This document shows, one piece after another, positions 17,120 to 25,304 of a DNA stretch of 64,000 nt (within the stretch, counting starts at the first letter, position 1; the number at the start of each line of letters is the position of its first letter). Below the pieces are notes generated by a model. That model did not search any database and was not told the origin of the DNA. It saw nothing but the letters and a program-made list of their open reading frames with translations. The DNA is from an uncultured Desulfobacter sp. (lineage in GTDB: Bacteria; Desulfobacterota; Desulfobacteria; Desulfobacterales; Desulfobacteraceae). The stretch is taken from assembly GCF_963666675.1 (NCBI RefSeq), contig NZ_OY762929.1, forward strand, positions 3,852,001 through 3,916,000. Direction: 5' to 3'. Made by a program: the position numbers and the translations under genes.

Positions 17120-17880
17120 AACAAAAACTGGCTCAACATGAGATAACCATTGGCTCCTGGATTTCGCTGGCCCATCCCGGGATAGCGGAAATAATGGCCA
17201 ATGCTGGATTTGACTGGCTGGTCATTGATTTGGAACATAGTGTCATCACCATTCGGGAGGCTGAAGAGTTAATACGCGTTATTCAGCTCAAGGGCGTTAC
17301 GGCCCTGGTCCGCCTGTCAGCCAATGATCCCATCCTGATCAAACGCGTTATGGATGCGGGTGCGGACGGGGTTATCATTCCCATGGTCAATTCCGCAGAA
17401 GAAGCGCTTAAGGCCGTCAAATCTGTTTACTACCCACCCTACGGAAATCGTGGGGTCGGACTGGCGCGTGCCCAGGGATACGGCACATCATTTGATGACT
17501 ACCGGAGTCAACTGGCTGAGAACACAGTGGTTATTGTTCAGGTTGAGCATATCACGGCAGTCAAAAACCTGGGGTCTATTCTTGAGGTGGATGGTGTGGA
17601 CGGATTTATCGTCGGGCCTTATGATCTATCGGGTTCATTGGGTATTCCCGGTCAATTCCAAGATCAGAAAATGGTGAATACCATGAAAACCATTCAAGAT
17701 ATATCAGAAAAATTCCATGCCAATGCCGGGTTCCATGTTGTACCTCCGGATCCCGCTCTGTTAAAAGACAAAATTAAGCAGGGTTACACCTTCCTTGCCT
17801 ATAGTGTGGATTTCCTTTTTTTAGGTGAAATGTGCCGCCAGGGATTGAAAGAAATCCGTACATTTCAACGGGAGTCATGA
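17110..17880 (+). CDS. HpcH/HpaI-family pyruvate aldolase
   Basis: A 256-residue class II (metal-dependent) aldolase of the HpcH/HpaI (2-dehydro-3-deoxyglucarate aldolase) family, which joins pyruvate to an aldehyde to give a 3-deoxy-2-oxo acid, or the reverse. The family residues are in place: LEHS with His43, VRLS with Arg68, the metal ligands Glu146 (VQVEH) and Asp172 (GPYDLSGSLG). Its ATG overlaps the GT2 fusion gene by ten bases. In catabolic operons it degrades sugar acids. Here, set between CMP-ulosonate enzymes, it more probably builds a ulosonic acid. That biosynthetic direction is inference. Confidence 0.85.
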   Translation: MGLKQKLAQHEITIGSWISLAHPGIAEIMANAGFDWLVIDLEHSVITIREAEELIRVIQLKGVTALVRLSANDPILIKRVMDAGADGVIIPMVNSAEEALKAVKSVYYPPYGNRGVGLARAQGYGTSFDDYRSQLAENTVVIVQVEHITAVKNLGSILEVDGVDGFIVGPYDLSGSLGIPGQFQDQKMVNTMKTIQDISEKFHANAGFHVVPPDPALLKDKIKQGYTFLAYSVDFLFLGEMCRQGLKEIRTFQRES

Positions 17881-17882
17881 AC

Positions 17883-18878
17883 ATGAAAGAAGAGGATATC
17901 CGAAAAAAAGAGATCTTAAACCGATATCTTGATTTGGTGCGAAAGGATTGTGAACGATTCCTCCGAAACACGGATGAATTCATTGAGATCGCCTGCCCGG
18001 CCTGCGGGATAAAAGAGACGAATTTTGAATTCAAAAAACAAAATTTTGATTATGTCTCCTGTAAATCCTGTCATACCTTATATGCGAAAAACAGACCGAA
18101 CTTTAATATTTTATCCCAGTTTTACAAGCAATGTGAATCCAGCAGTTATTGGGTTGAGCACTTTTTTAAACCTGTGGCTGAAGCCAGAAGAGAAAAGATT
18201 TTTAAACCCAGAGCAGATTTCGTGGTCTCTTATTTCCAAAAAGAATCCCCCCGGTGGCACATTGCAGATATAGGTGCTGGTTTTGGACTATTTTTAGACG
18301 AATTGAGAAAACAGTGGCCTCAAAGCATTTATATCGCCATCGAACCGTCTGTAGAGCAAGCAGAAATTTGTAAGCAGCAAGGTTTTACAACAGAAGAATG
18401 CTCTCTTGAAGAAATTAACGGCTATGATGAAAAATTGGATCTGATCACTGCATTTGAGCTCTTTGAACATCTGCATGATCCATATCTGTTCCTGTCAGCA
18501 GTCTACGACTTGTTAAAACCAGAAGGGTTTATCTTGTTCACCACGTTGAACGGGCTGGGATTTGATATTCAGCTGCTTTGGGAGAATTCTAAAAGTATTT
18601 ACCCTCCCCATCATATCAATTTCTTTAATCCTGATTCCATTGGTGTTCTTCTGAAACGAGCGGGTTTTGAAGTTGTGAATGTTGAAACGCCCGGAAAACT
18701 GGATTGGGATATCGTACAAGGGGCGATTGATCAGCAGTATTTAAAGGTGCATCGTTTTTGGCAGCATCTGGCACGAAAGGGTTCTGCTGACTGTCAACAA
18801 GACTTTCAAAAATGGCTGGCAGAACATAAGTTGAGTTCACATATGCGGGTATTGGCCCGGAAGACGATAAGGGAGTAA
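17883..18878 (+). CDS. SAM-dependent methyltransferase with N-terminal zinc ribbon
   Basis: A 331-residue class I methyltransferase. ATG 17883 is preferred because GGAG lies eight bases upstream; ATG 17877, overlapping the aldolase stop, is too close to it. Residues 38-65 hold a CPAC...CKSC zinc-ribbon pair, common in sugar C- or O-methyltransferases. The SAM site is IADIGAGFGLFLDEL, and post-motif LLKPEGFILFTTLNG follows. It is closely spaced on both sides (2 and 7 bases). It probably methylates the sugar made by this operon. The site is unknown. Confidence 0.75.
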   Translation: MKEEDIRKKEILNRYLDLVRKDCERFLRNTDEFIEIACPACGIKETNFEFKKQNFDYVSCKSCHTLYAKNRPNFNILSQFYKQCESSSYWVEHFFKPVAEARREKIFKPRADFVVSYFQKESPRWHIADIGAGFGLFLDELRKQWPQSIYIAIEPSVEQAEICKQQGFTTEECSLEEINGYDEKLDLITAFELFEHLHDPYLFLSAVYDLLKPEGFILFTTLNGLGFDIQLLWENSKSIYPPHHINFFNPDSIGVLLKRAGFEVVNVETPGKLDWDIVQGAIDQQYLKVHRFWQHLARKGSADCQQDFQKWLAEHKLSSHMRVLARKTIRE

Positions 18879-18885
18879 ACTGCGA

Positions 18886-19635
18886 ATGAAGGTCGTTGCC
18901 ATTGTACCGGCTCGGATGGGATCCTCAAGGTTTCCAGGTAAGCCCCTGGCTGATATTCTGGGGCTGCCAATGATTGAACATGTCAGGCGGCGGGTTTTAT
19001 TATCTTCGGCAGTGCAGGAAGTCATTGTGGCAACCTGTGATTCGGAGATCATGGATGCGGTGAACAACAATGGAGGTAAAGCCGTTATGACAGCCGACAG
19101 CCATGAAAGATGCACAGACCGGGTGGCTGAGGCGGCTCTGCAATTGGATGCCGACATCGTCATCAATGTGCAGGGGGATGAGCCATTGGTGCGCCCTGAG
19201 ATATTTTCGCCTCTGGTGGCGCCGCTTATAGAACAAAAGAGTTTGGCTTGCACCAATATGATGGCGGAAATATCTGCTGAAAGGGATTTTTTGAGTCCCG
19301 ACGTGGTCAAGACCGTGGTGGATATAAACGATCAAGCCGTCTATTTTTCGCGAGAACCCATTCCTTCCCTCAAAAAGGCCCCCAGTAAAACATACAAAAA
19401 ATACAGACAACTGGGAATTATTGCATTTAAATCTGATTTTCTTCAAAAATTTACCATGCTTCCCGAAACGCCACTTGAAAGCATAGAATCAGTAGATATG
19501 CTGCGGGCCGTTGAACATGGTTTTCCGGTCCAAATGGTTTTAACCGAGTACCCATCAATCGGTGTGGATACCCCGGAGGATCTAAGACGGGCGATAGAGA
19601 TGATGCGACATGATGATTTGTTTGGCACGTATTAA
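18886..19635 (+). CDS. kdsB: 3-deoxy-manno-octulosonate cytidylyltransferase
   Basis: A 249-residue KdsB, which makes CMP-KDO from KDO and CTP. It shows AIVPARMGSSRFPGKPLADI at the N-terminus, EVIVATCDSEI, SHERCTDRVAEAA and NVQGDEPLVRPEIF, all characteristic. Length is normal. A housekeeping kdsB for lipid A-core would be expected near lpx or kds genes. This copy sits with an HpcH aldolase and a GmhA-like isomerase, without kdsA or kdsC, so it may be specialised for a KDO-like ulosonic acid. It is seven bases after the methyltransferase. Confidence 0.85.
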   Translation: MKVVAIVPARMGSSRFPGKPLADILGLPMIEHVRRRVLLSSAVQEVIVATCDSEIMDAVNNNGGKAVMTADSHERCTDRVAEAALQLDADIVINVQGDEPLVRPEIFSPLVAPLIEQKSLACTNMMAEISAERDFLSPDVVKTVVDINDQAVYFSREPIPSLKKAPSKTYKKYRQLGIIAFKSDFLQKFTMLPETPLESIESVDMLRAVEHGFPVQMVLTEYPSIGVDTPEDLRRAIEMMRHDDLFGTY

Positions 19636-19656
19636 TTTAAAACAAGATTGGATAAT

Positions 19657-20700
19657 ATGATAGAAAACAAACTGAAAGTTGGAATTGCCGGCTATGGTGT
19701 TGTTGGGAAAAGGCGTCGGTATTATATCGATAAAAATCCTTATTTTAAAACCGTAGCAATTTGCGATCAATATTTCGACAACTCGGGTGTAATGGACGAT
19801 GGCGTTAGGTTTTATAGACAATATCAGGAACTGTTGAAGGAACCGTTGGATGTTTTATTTGTCAGTCTGCCCAATTATATTGCCGCTGATGTAACCATGG
19901 CGGGATTAGCCCAAGGCTTCCATGTGTTTTCTGAAAAACCGCCCGGCAGAGATGTGGCAGACATTCAAAGCGTGATTGAAATTGAAAAGCAGCACCCCGG
20001 TATATTGCTTAAATATGGTTTTAATCATCGTTATCATGATTCAGTTAAAGAGGCCCTTCGCATTATTGAATCCGGGGAATTAGGCCAGATAGTTAATTTA
20101 AGGGGTGTTTACGGCAAAAGCAAAATCATCCCGTTTTCAGGTGGATGGCGGGCTGAAAGAAAGTATTCAGGTGGCGGCATTTTGTTGGATCAGGGAATTC
20201 ATATGGTCGATCTGATTCGTCTGTTCTGCGGCTGTGAGTTTGTGGATATCCAAAGCTTTATCTCCAATCAGTACTGGCATCATGATGTCGAAGATAACGC
20301 CTATGCCATGATGAAAGACGAAAAAGGACGGATTGCTTTAATTCATTCCAGCGCGACACAATGGCAGCATCGTTTCTCGTTGGAAATCGCCTTGACGGAA
20401 GGTTATCTGGAACTAAAAGGATTGCTCACCGGTTCGAAAAGTTATGGCCGGGAGAGACTAGTTATTGGCAGACGGGATGAAGCGGATACGGGATCCCAAA
20501 GAGACGAGATTCTGAATTACCTCGAGGATAATTCATGGCGGGATGAAGTCAACGAATTTGCTGATGCCGTTGTACACCACCACCCCATTGAATATGGTTC
20601 CAGTAAAGAGGCACTGGCAACCATGAAATTAATATACCAAATATATTGTGCGGATCCGAAATGGAAATCAACATATCACATAGAACAACCGGATTCATAA
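19657..20700 (+). CDS. Gfo/Idh/MocA-family oxidoreductase
   Basis: A 347-residue oxidoreductase with Rossmann start VGIAGYGVVGKRRRYYI, then FVSLPNYIAADV and the catalytic FSEKPPGRDV. The C-terminal domain shows GGGILLDQGIHMVDLIRLF, with the family's paired Asp-x-x-x-His-like positions. I choose ATG 19657; TTG 19648 is possible. It is 21 bases after kdsB. It would oxidise or reduce a hydroxyl of the ulosonic acid, or of its aldose precursor. The substrate cannot be deduced. Confidence 0.8.
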   Translation: MIENKLKVGIAGYGVVGKRRRYYIDKNPYFKTVAICDQYFDNSGVMDDGVRFYRQYQELLKEPLDVLFVSLPNYIAADVTMAGLAQGFHVFSEKPPGRDVADIQSVIEIEKQHPGILLKYGFNHRYHDSVKEALRIIESGELGQIVNLRGVYGKSKIIPFSGGWRAERKYSGGGILLDQGIHMVDLIRLFCGCEFVDIQSFISNQYWHHDVEDNAYAMMKDEKGRIALIHSSATQWQHRFSLEIALTEGYLELKGLLTGSKSYGRERLVIGRRDEADTGSQRDEILNYLEDNSWRDEVNEFADAVVHHHPIEYGSSKEALATMKLIYQIYCADPKWKSTYHIEQPDS

Positions 20701-20732
20701 TAAACAAACGTTGATAAAAAAAGGGAATTCCC

Positions 20733-21368
20733 ATGAATAACATTGAAGCCCTGGCTCGAGAAAGCGTGACTGTTCAGCAGTTTGCTGCAGGTTATTTGAA
20801 TTATCTATCTACCCTTTTCCAAAAAATGGATATGCAGGCCCTTGCATCGGTTGTGGCTGAGTTGGAAAGTGCAAGAAAAGCACAGAATACGGTTTTTGTC
20901 TGTGGAAACGGTGGATCTGCGGCCACAGCATCCCATATGGCCAATGACTTTGGCGTAGATGTGTATAAAAAAGGAGGAAGCGGAAATCCCTATCGAATCT
21001 TGTCTTTGACAGACAATCCAGCGGTCATGCTGGCCATCGCCAATGATGACGGGTATCATAATTTATTTATTAATCAGCTTAAAATTCACTATCGTGACGG
21101 AGATAAGCTCATTGCGATCTCCGCCAGCGGCAACTCACCCAATGTCATTGAAGCCTCAAGATGGGTGAAGGAAAAAGGAGGGGTTGTGATGGGACTGACT
21201 GGATTTGACGGTGGCGAACTGGCAAAATTGGCAGACATTAACATCAATATATCTACGCCCAAGGGGGAATATGGCCCTGTGGAGGACCTGCACATGATAT
21301 TGGATCACCTGATTGCCAATTGGTTACAGTATCAAGATTTATTCGAGTTTAATCCGGAGAATAGGTGA
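20733..21368 (+). CDS. SIS-domain phosphosugar isomerase, GmhA-like
   Basis: A 211-residue SIS-fold protein. VFVCGNGGSAATASHMANDF is the GmhA-type phosphate site, and AISASGNSPNVIEA the second SIS loop. GmhA converts sedoheptulose 7-phosphate to heptose 7-phosphate; relatives such as KdsD isomerise ketose and aldose phosphates. In this operon it could provide the aldehyde partner for the pyruvate aldolase. It starts 32 bases after the oxidoreductase with AAAGGGAA upstream, and its TGA overlaps the next GTG. No other heptose gene (gmhB, hldE) is seen, so an ordinary heptose role is not favoured. Confidence 0.8.
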   Translation: MNNIEALARESVTVQQFAAGYLNYLSTLFQKMDMQALASVVAELESARKAQNTVFVCGNGGSAATASHMANDFGVDVYKKGGSGNPYRILSLTDNPAVMLAIANDDGYHNLFINQLKIHYRDGDKLIAISASGNSPNVIEASRWVKEKGGVVMGLTGFDGGELAKLADININISTPKGEYGPVEDLHMILDHLIANWLQYQDLFEFNPENR

Positions 21369-22297
21369 TAGGTTTAAAAATGGAGAATGCTAAACAAAAA
21401 ATATTAATCGGACCATCCAGTTTTGCCGGCCTGGATTCATCCCCCAGGGAGCGTCTGATCCAGGCCGGTTATGAAATTATTCCCAATCCATATGGCAGAA
21501 AATTGACCCAGCAGGAACTATTGGATTTACTTCCAGGGGTAACCGGTATTATAGCAGGCCTCGAACCATTGAACCGGGTTGTCTTGGAACAATCAAATCT
21601 GAAAGTCATTTCAAGATGCGGTTCCGGTATGTCCAATGTGGATTTGGAAGCTGCGGAAGCGTTGGATATACGGGTAAGGTCAACCCCTATGGGACCAACC
21701 ATCGCTGTTGCCGAATTAACCCTTGGCGTAACTTTGAGCCTGATTAGAAATATCCCGCAGATGAACGCAGATTTGCACGCAGGTCAATGGAACAAAACCA
21801 TCGGCGGACAATTGGCCGGTAAAACAGTGGCCATTGTCGGGTATGGCCGCATAGGAAAACAGGTGGCTCAATTGTTTCAGGCCTTTGGGGCAATTATCTG
21901 GGCTGTTGACCCTGCCGTTGATCCGTCGGAGAATAAAGTTCCCGTGGTTTCGTTGGAACATGCGTTAACCCATGCGGACATTATATCTCTTCATTGCAGC
22001 GGCGATGAAGAGATATTAGGAGAAAATGAATTTGCCGCTATGAATCCAGGTATGCTTATTTTAAATGCGGCCAGGGGAGGACTGATTAATGAGCAGGCAT
22101 TGATTGCCGCTTTGGATCAAGGCGTGGTAAAAGGCGCATGGGTGGATACATTCAGCCAGGAGCCGTATTCCGGTCCTTTGACCCGATATGATCAGGTAAT
22201 TCTGACGCCCCATGTGGGCTCGTATACAGCAGAAGGCCGCCTCTCTATGGAGATGGAATGCGCTGAAAATTTAATTGAAGCGTTTACGGATCTGTAA
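21365..22297 (+). CDS. D-isomer-specific 2-hydroxyacid dehydrogenase (SerA-like)
   Basis: A 310-residue D-2-hydroxyacid dehydrogenase. The NAD motif is VAIVGYGRIGKQVAQLF near residue 156. The catalytic trio is present: Arg in NAARGGLINE, Glu in DTFSQEPYSG and His in LTPHVGSYT. The GTG start overlaps the SIS gene stop and has GGAG six bases upstream; ATG 21380 is also possible. It lacks the C-terminal ACT regulatory part of many SerA proteins. It reduces a 2-oxo acid or oxidises a 2-hydroxy acid. With the Ldh-type enzyme at 13929 this makes two 2-oxo-acid dehydrogenases in one glycan operon. Confidence 0.8.
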   Translation: MIGLKMENAKQKILIGPSSFAGLDSSPRERLIQAGYEIIPNPYGRKLTQQELLDLLPGVTGIIAGLEPLNRVVLEQSNLKVISRCGSGMSNVDLEAAEALDIRVRSTPMGPTIAVAELTLGVTLSLIRNIPQMNADLHAGQWNKTIGGQLAGKTVAIVGYGRIGKQVAQLFQAFGAIIWAVDPAVDPSENKVPVVSLEHALTHADIISLHCSGDEEILGENEFAAMNPGMLILNAARGGLINEQALIAALDQGVVKGAWVDTFSQEPYSGPLTRYDQVILTPHVGSYTAEGRLSMEMECAENLIEAFTDL

Positions 22298-22298
22298 T

Positions 22299-23114
22299 AT
22301 GGATGAATCAATTCAGTATTTTTTCAAAGTTGCAAAACAGGCCGCATTGGAAGCAGGCAGTTACTTGGCAAGCGACCAAGCATCTTTGAAAGCAATCCAG
22401 ACAAATGACCGTCGTGATGTAAAGATCAAAGCGGACAGACACAGCGAAAATATGATCGTGAAAACGCTGCGATCCCATACAGCATTTCCCATTTTCACCG
22501 AAGAATCCGGCTTGATACCGCCTGCCGGCAAAGATGAAAGTGCACAAGCAGTCGGGTATCAGTGGATTCTCGACCCTTTGGATGGCAGTCTGAACTACTC
22601 CAGGGAGATCCCAACCTGTTGTATCAGTATTGCCCTATACTCTAAAATGGCGCCGGTACTGGGGATTGTCTACGATTTCAATCGTAATGAATTATTTTCG
22701 GGAGTAGTGGGAACAGGTGCATGGCTTAACAAACAAGCTATCAGAGTAGGAACGATCAAACGCAAGCAAGAGGCAATACTGTGCACTGGCTTTCCAGTGA
22801 GTACCGACTTTTCCTCTAAGGCCCTGCTGGGTTTTGTTGAAAACGTCAGGGACTACAAAAAAGTCCGCCTGCTGGGGTCCGCAGCGTTGTCATTGGCTTA
22901 TGTTGCTGCCGGACGGGTAGATGTCTATGAAGAAAAAGATATCAAATTATGGGATGTGGCCGCCGGTATTGCTTTAGTCCGGGCCGCCGGAGGTATTGTG
23001 AGCATGATTCCTGGTACTGTCGAAAATGCGCATTGGATCCAAGGAAGTAACAAAGTGTTGATGAAATCCTTGTTCTCCAACGACAAAGATAATGATAGTC
23101 AGGCAAAGCCTTGA
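22299..23114 (+). CDS. inositol-monophosphatase-family phosphatase (CysQ-like)
   Basis: A 271-residue metal-dependent phosphatase of the IMPase/CysQ family. EESG, the metal motif ILDPLDGSLNY and the C-terminal WDVAAGIALVRAAGG are in order and complete. The family removes phosphate from inositol phosphate, PAP or sugar phosphates. Two readings fit: a ulosonate-phosphate phosphatase replacing KdsC, or PAP recycling linked to the sulfotransferase at 6840. It begins one base after the previous stop and closes the operon; a dispersed repeat follows. Confidence 0.8.
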   Translation: MDESIQYFFKVAKQAALEAGSYLASDQASLKAIQTNDRRDVKIKADRHSENMIVKTLRSHTAFPIFTEESGLIPPAGKDESAQAVGYQWILDPLDGSLNYSREIPTCCISIALYSKMAPVLGIVYDFNRNELFSGVVGTGAWLNKQAIRVGTIKRKQEAILCTGFPVSTDFSSKALLGFVENVRDYKKVRLLGSAALSLAYVAAGRVDVYEEKDIKLWDVAAGIALVRAAGGIVSMIPGTVENAHWIQGSNKVLMKSLFSNDKDNDSQAKP

Positions 23115-23166
23115 ACAAAACGCATACAAAAGCAGTAATGATCAAGGACGCTATTTGAAATGCTTT

Positions 23167-23264
23167 TTATACGAAAGAGCTTAATAAGTTATTGAGTTCT
23201 TTCAATTTTAGTTGCGGGTCGAAGCCTGGGTCATGATAGACCTGGCTCGGCCCATGGCCGTTAT
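23167..23264 (+). repeat. dispersed inverted-repeat family, full copy (R1)
   Basis: The first half is a near-perfect hairpin at 23173-23203 (GAAAGAGCTTAATAA pairing with TTATTGAGTTCTTTC). About ten bases later comes a second imperfect inverted repeat, GGGTCGAAGCC...GGCTCGGCCC, ending in ATGGCCGTTAT. The copy at 41958-42056 is almost identical. The stretch 23115-23310 holds nothing else that I can support. Confidence 0.75.
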
Positions 23265-23310
23265 ACAGAAAGGGATAATGATACATTTCGTTTTAGGAGT
23301 TTAACAATCC

Positions 23311-23367
23311 ATGGCCCAGACAAATATATCCAAACATTCCGTTCACAAATGGGTTAGGAAAAAATGA
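23311..23367 (+). CDS. possible 18-codon leader ORF
   Basis: A tiny frame starting at ATG 23311, with TTAGGAGT about ten bases upstream, encodes a basic peptide ending HKWVRKK. Its TGA overlaps the ATG of the next gene (ATGA). It has a better ribosome site than that gene, so it may serve as a translational-coupling leader. It could also be a remnant of an older N-terminus. No known peptide is recognised. Confidence 0.3.
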   Translation: MAQTNISKHSVHKWVRKK

Positions 23368-25259
23368 CTGCTACGATGCATGTATGTTGGAAAATGCCGT
23401 GTATTCAGGAAGTGGGTTACCGGGATTTGATTCTAAGCTTTTTGTCCCCCAAAACCGAGCAGCACCTTATCGAAAAATTTGCCGGCCAAGTTTTAATTGG
23501 CCGCTCCAGGATGGATGCAGTCCGGGAGCAGGCCAGAAATTTTTACGTTGATATAGTCGCCCGCATGGGCGCCTCCCCCTGCTCTAATAAAAAATCCTTG
23601 CGTCAAATTCTGGCGACCTCTGGGTCTAATACCTGTTGGTGGTATCACTTCTGTTCCAACAAAGATGTTGAAGCCGATTTAACCTATAACTATATTTTGC
23701 AAATTTTTACTATCGCAGACATTGCGGATTCAAATAAAATAGAACGAATAGTGCTTCATGGCGACGCCAACAAGGTCGCAGCAGTTTTGGCAAACCGGTA
23801 TGATCTTTCTGAAATGGAGCACACAACATCAAACTGGCCGGAAAGTCCTTTGCGTGCATTGTTGAATCGATTTAAATTCGGAGTCTCATCGTTGTATCAC
23901 CACTGGCTTCTGGCCTTGCATACACGGTTACCCGAAAAGAGGCCGGAAATCGTGCTGCAAGGTTTTTATGACTGGAGTCTATCATTTGATGCAAAGGATG
24001 GTACGGTCAAGGACAACTATTTTAAAAACGTACCAAACGTACTTGCGCAGCACAAGAAATCTTTTGCATGGATTCTTTGGTTTTCACCCCATTCCACATT
24101 AAAAGGGTCTCCCAAAAAGCTTAAGGCATGTTTAAAAAAGGTCAAATCACATCCTCAGTTCATTTTTTTGCAAAAATTCATTACTCCGTTTGATATTATA
24201 CGAGAAATTTTTAATTTTGTTCCTTTGATTAAATATCTCAGAGTAAGGAAATCCAAATCCTTTCAACAAATTTTCAAACACCGAAAAATGGACTTTTATC
24301 CGTTATTCAAACAAAAATTATTGTACCATTTTCTGGATTACAGTCTGCCGTTCTTTCTATTGATAGAGCAGTCCAGCCGGAGTTCGTTTCAACGCTACCA
24401 ACCGCGCCTGGCATTGACGTTTTTAGAGTTGTTTCTACATTCCCGCGCATTTTACACCGGCGGTCGCCGGGGCAACCCCGATACTATTTTTTTTACCATG
24501 CAGCATGCAAGCTACAATAAAGAAAAATTGTTTTTCGTCATGGACCCCCAAAAAGAATATCACGGTCTGCCGGACGGCTATCCTATGCCTAAACCGGATT
24601 ATGCATTTACCATGGGACAAATGGGACAAAGAATCCTGCTGGAAAACGGTTATCCGGCAAAAAAAGTTTTCTTGACCGGTTCCGGCCGTTACGATCATAT
24701 CAACGGGAAATCGGACAACCGTAAAAAAGAGACCTCTTATCCGCTGACCATATTGCTGGCAACCAGTTTAAATGTACGGCTTGAAATGGAAATGGTTGAG
24801 GCCGTAAGCATTGCAGCCCGGGGAATCCCCCGATTACGACTGCTGCTGAGAAGCCATCCCTTTAGCAAGATTGAGAATCAGGCGGCATTTGAGCCATATA
24901 GAATACAGTTTGACGTATCAACCGGATCATTGGCAGAAGATCTTCAACAGGCGGATTTGGTTGTATTTACATACTCTACCGTGGCCGAAGAGGCCTTAAT
25001 TCAGGGGATTCCTGTCTGGCAATGGCTGCCTTTGGGTTTTAACGGGTCTGCAATTGGTGAGCTGCCGCAAATTGAACATTTTTCAAGCGTTGACGAGTTA
25101 AGAAAAGGGTTTTTGCAGTTCAGTGAAAATCCGAATCAATTTTCACCTGGCCAAGAGACCATAGATCAAGTCACTTCACAATGTTTTTTCAAAACAGACG
25201 GAGGGGCGGCCCAGCGAATTGCAGCTCACATGATGGGATTGCTGGTATCGCCATCCTGA
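23364..25259 (+). CDS. long surface-carbohydrate protein with C-terminal GT-B-like part
   Basis: A 631-residue cytoplasmic protein of the same general plan as those at 7762 and 10634. The N-terminal half includes TCWWYHFCSNKDVEADL and IVLHGDANKVAAVLA. The C-terminal half has MQHASYNKEK, TGSGRYDHI, LLLRSHPFSKIEN and the donor-site type tract ADLVVFTYSTVAEEAL followed by GIPVWQW. This is how GT-B surface-carbohydrate and CDP-glycerol-transferase relatives look. TAGGA precedes the ATG closely. It probably handles a surface glycan; it may use the CMP-activated sugar made by the operon before it, but that link is inference. Confidence 0.5.
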   Translation: MTATMHVCWKMPCIQEVGYRDLILSFLSPKTEQHLIEKFAGQVLIGRSRMDAVREQARNFYVDIVARMGASPCSNKKSLRQILATSGSNTCWWYHFCSNKDVEADLTYNYILQIFTIADIADSNKIERIVLHGDANKVAAVLANRYDLSEMEHTTSNWPESPLRALLNRFKFGVSSLYHHWLLALHTRLPEKRPEIVLQGFYDWSLSFDAKDGTVKDNYFKNVPNVLAQHKKSFAWILWFSPHSTLKGSPKKLKACLKKVKSHPQFIFLQKFITPFDIIREIFNFVPLIKYLRVRKSKSFQQIFKHRKMDFYPLFKQKLLYHFLDYSLPFFLLIEQSSRSSFQRYQPRLALTFLELFLHSRAFYTGGRRGNPDTIFFTMQHASYNKEKLFFVMDPQKEYHGLPDGYPMPKPDYAFTMGQMGQRILLENGYPAKKVFLTGSGRYDHINGKSDNRKKETSYPLTILLATSLNVRLEMEMVEAVSIAARGIPRLRLLLRSHPFSKIENQAAFEPYRIQFDVSTGSLAEDLQQADLVVFTYSTVAEEALIQGIPVWQWLPLGFNGSAIGELPQIEHFSSVDELRKGFLQFSENPNQFSPGQETIDQVTSQCFFKTDGGAAQRIAAHMMGLLVSPS

Positions 25260-25304
25260 TGCTTATCCTTTATTTAATACACAACTCAGAAAAAGAGTCA
25301 AAAT

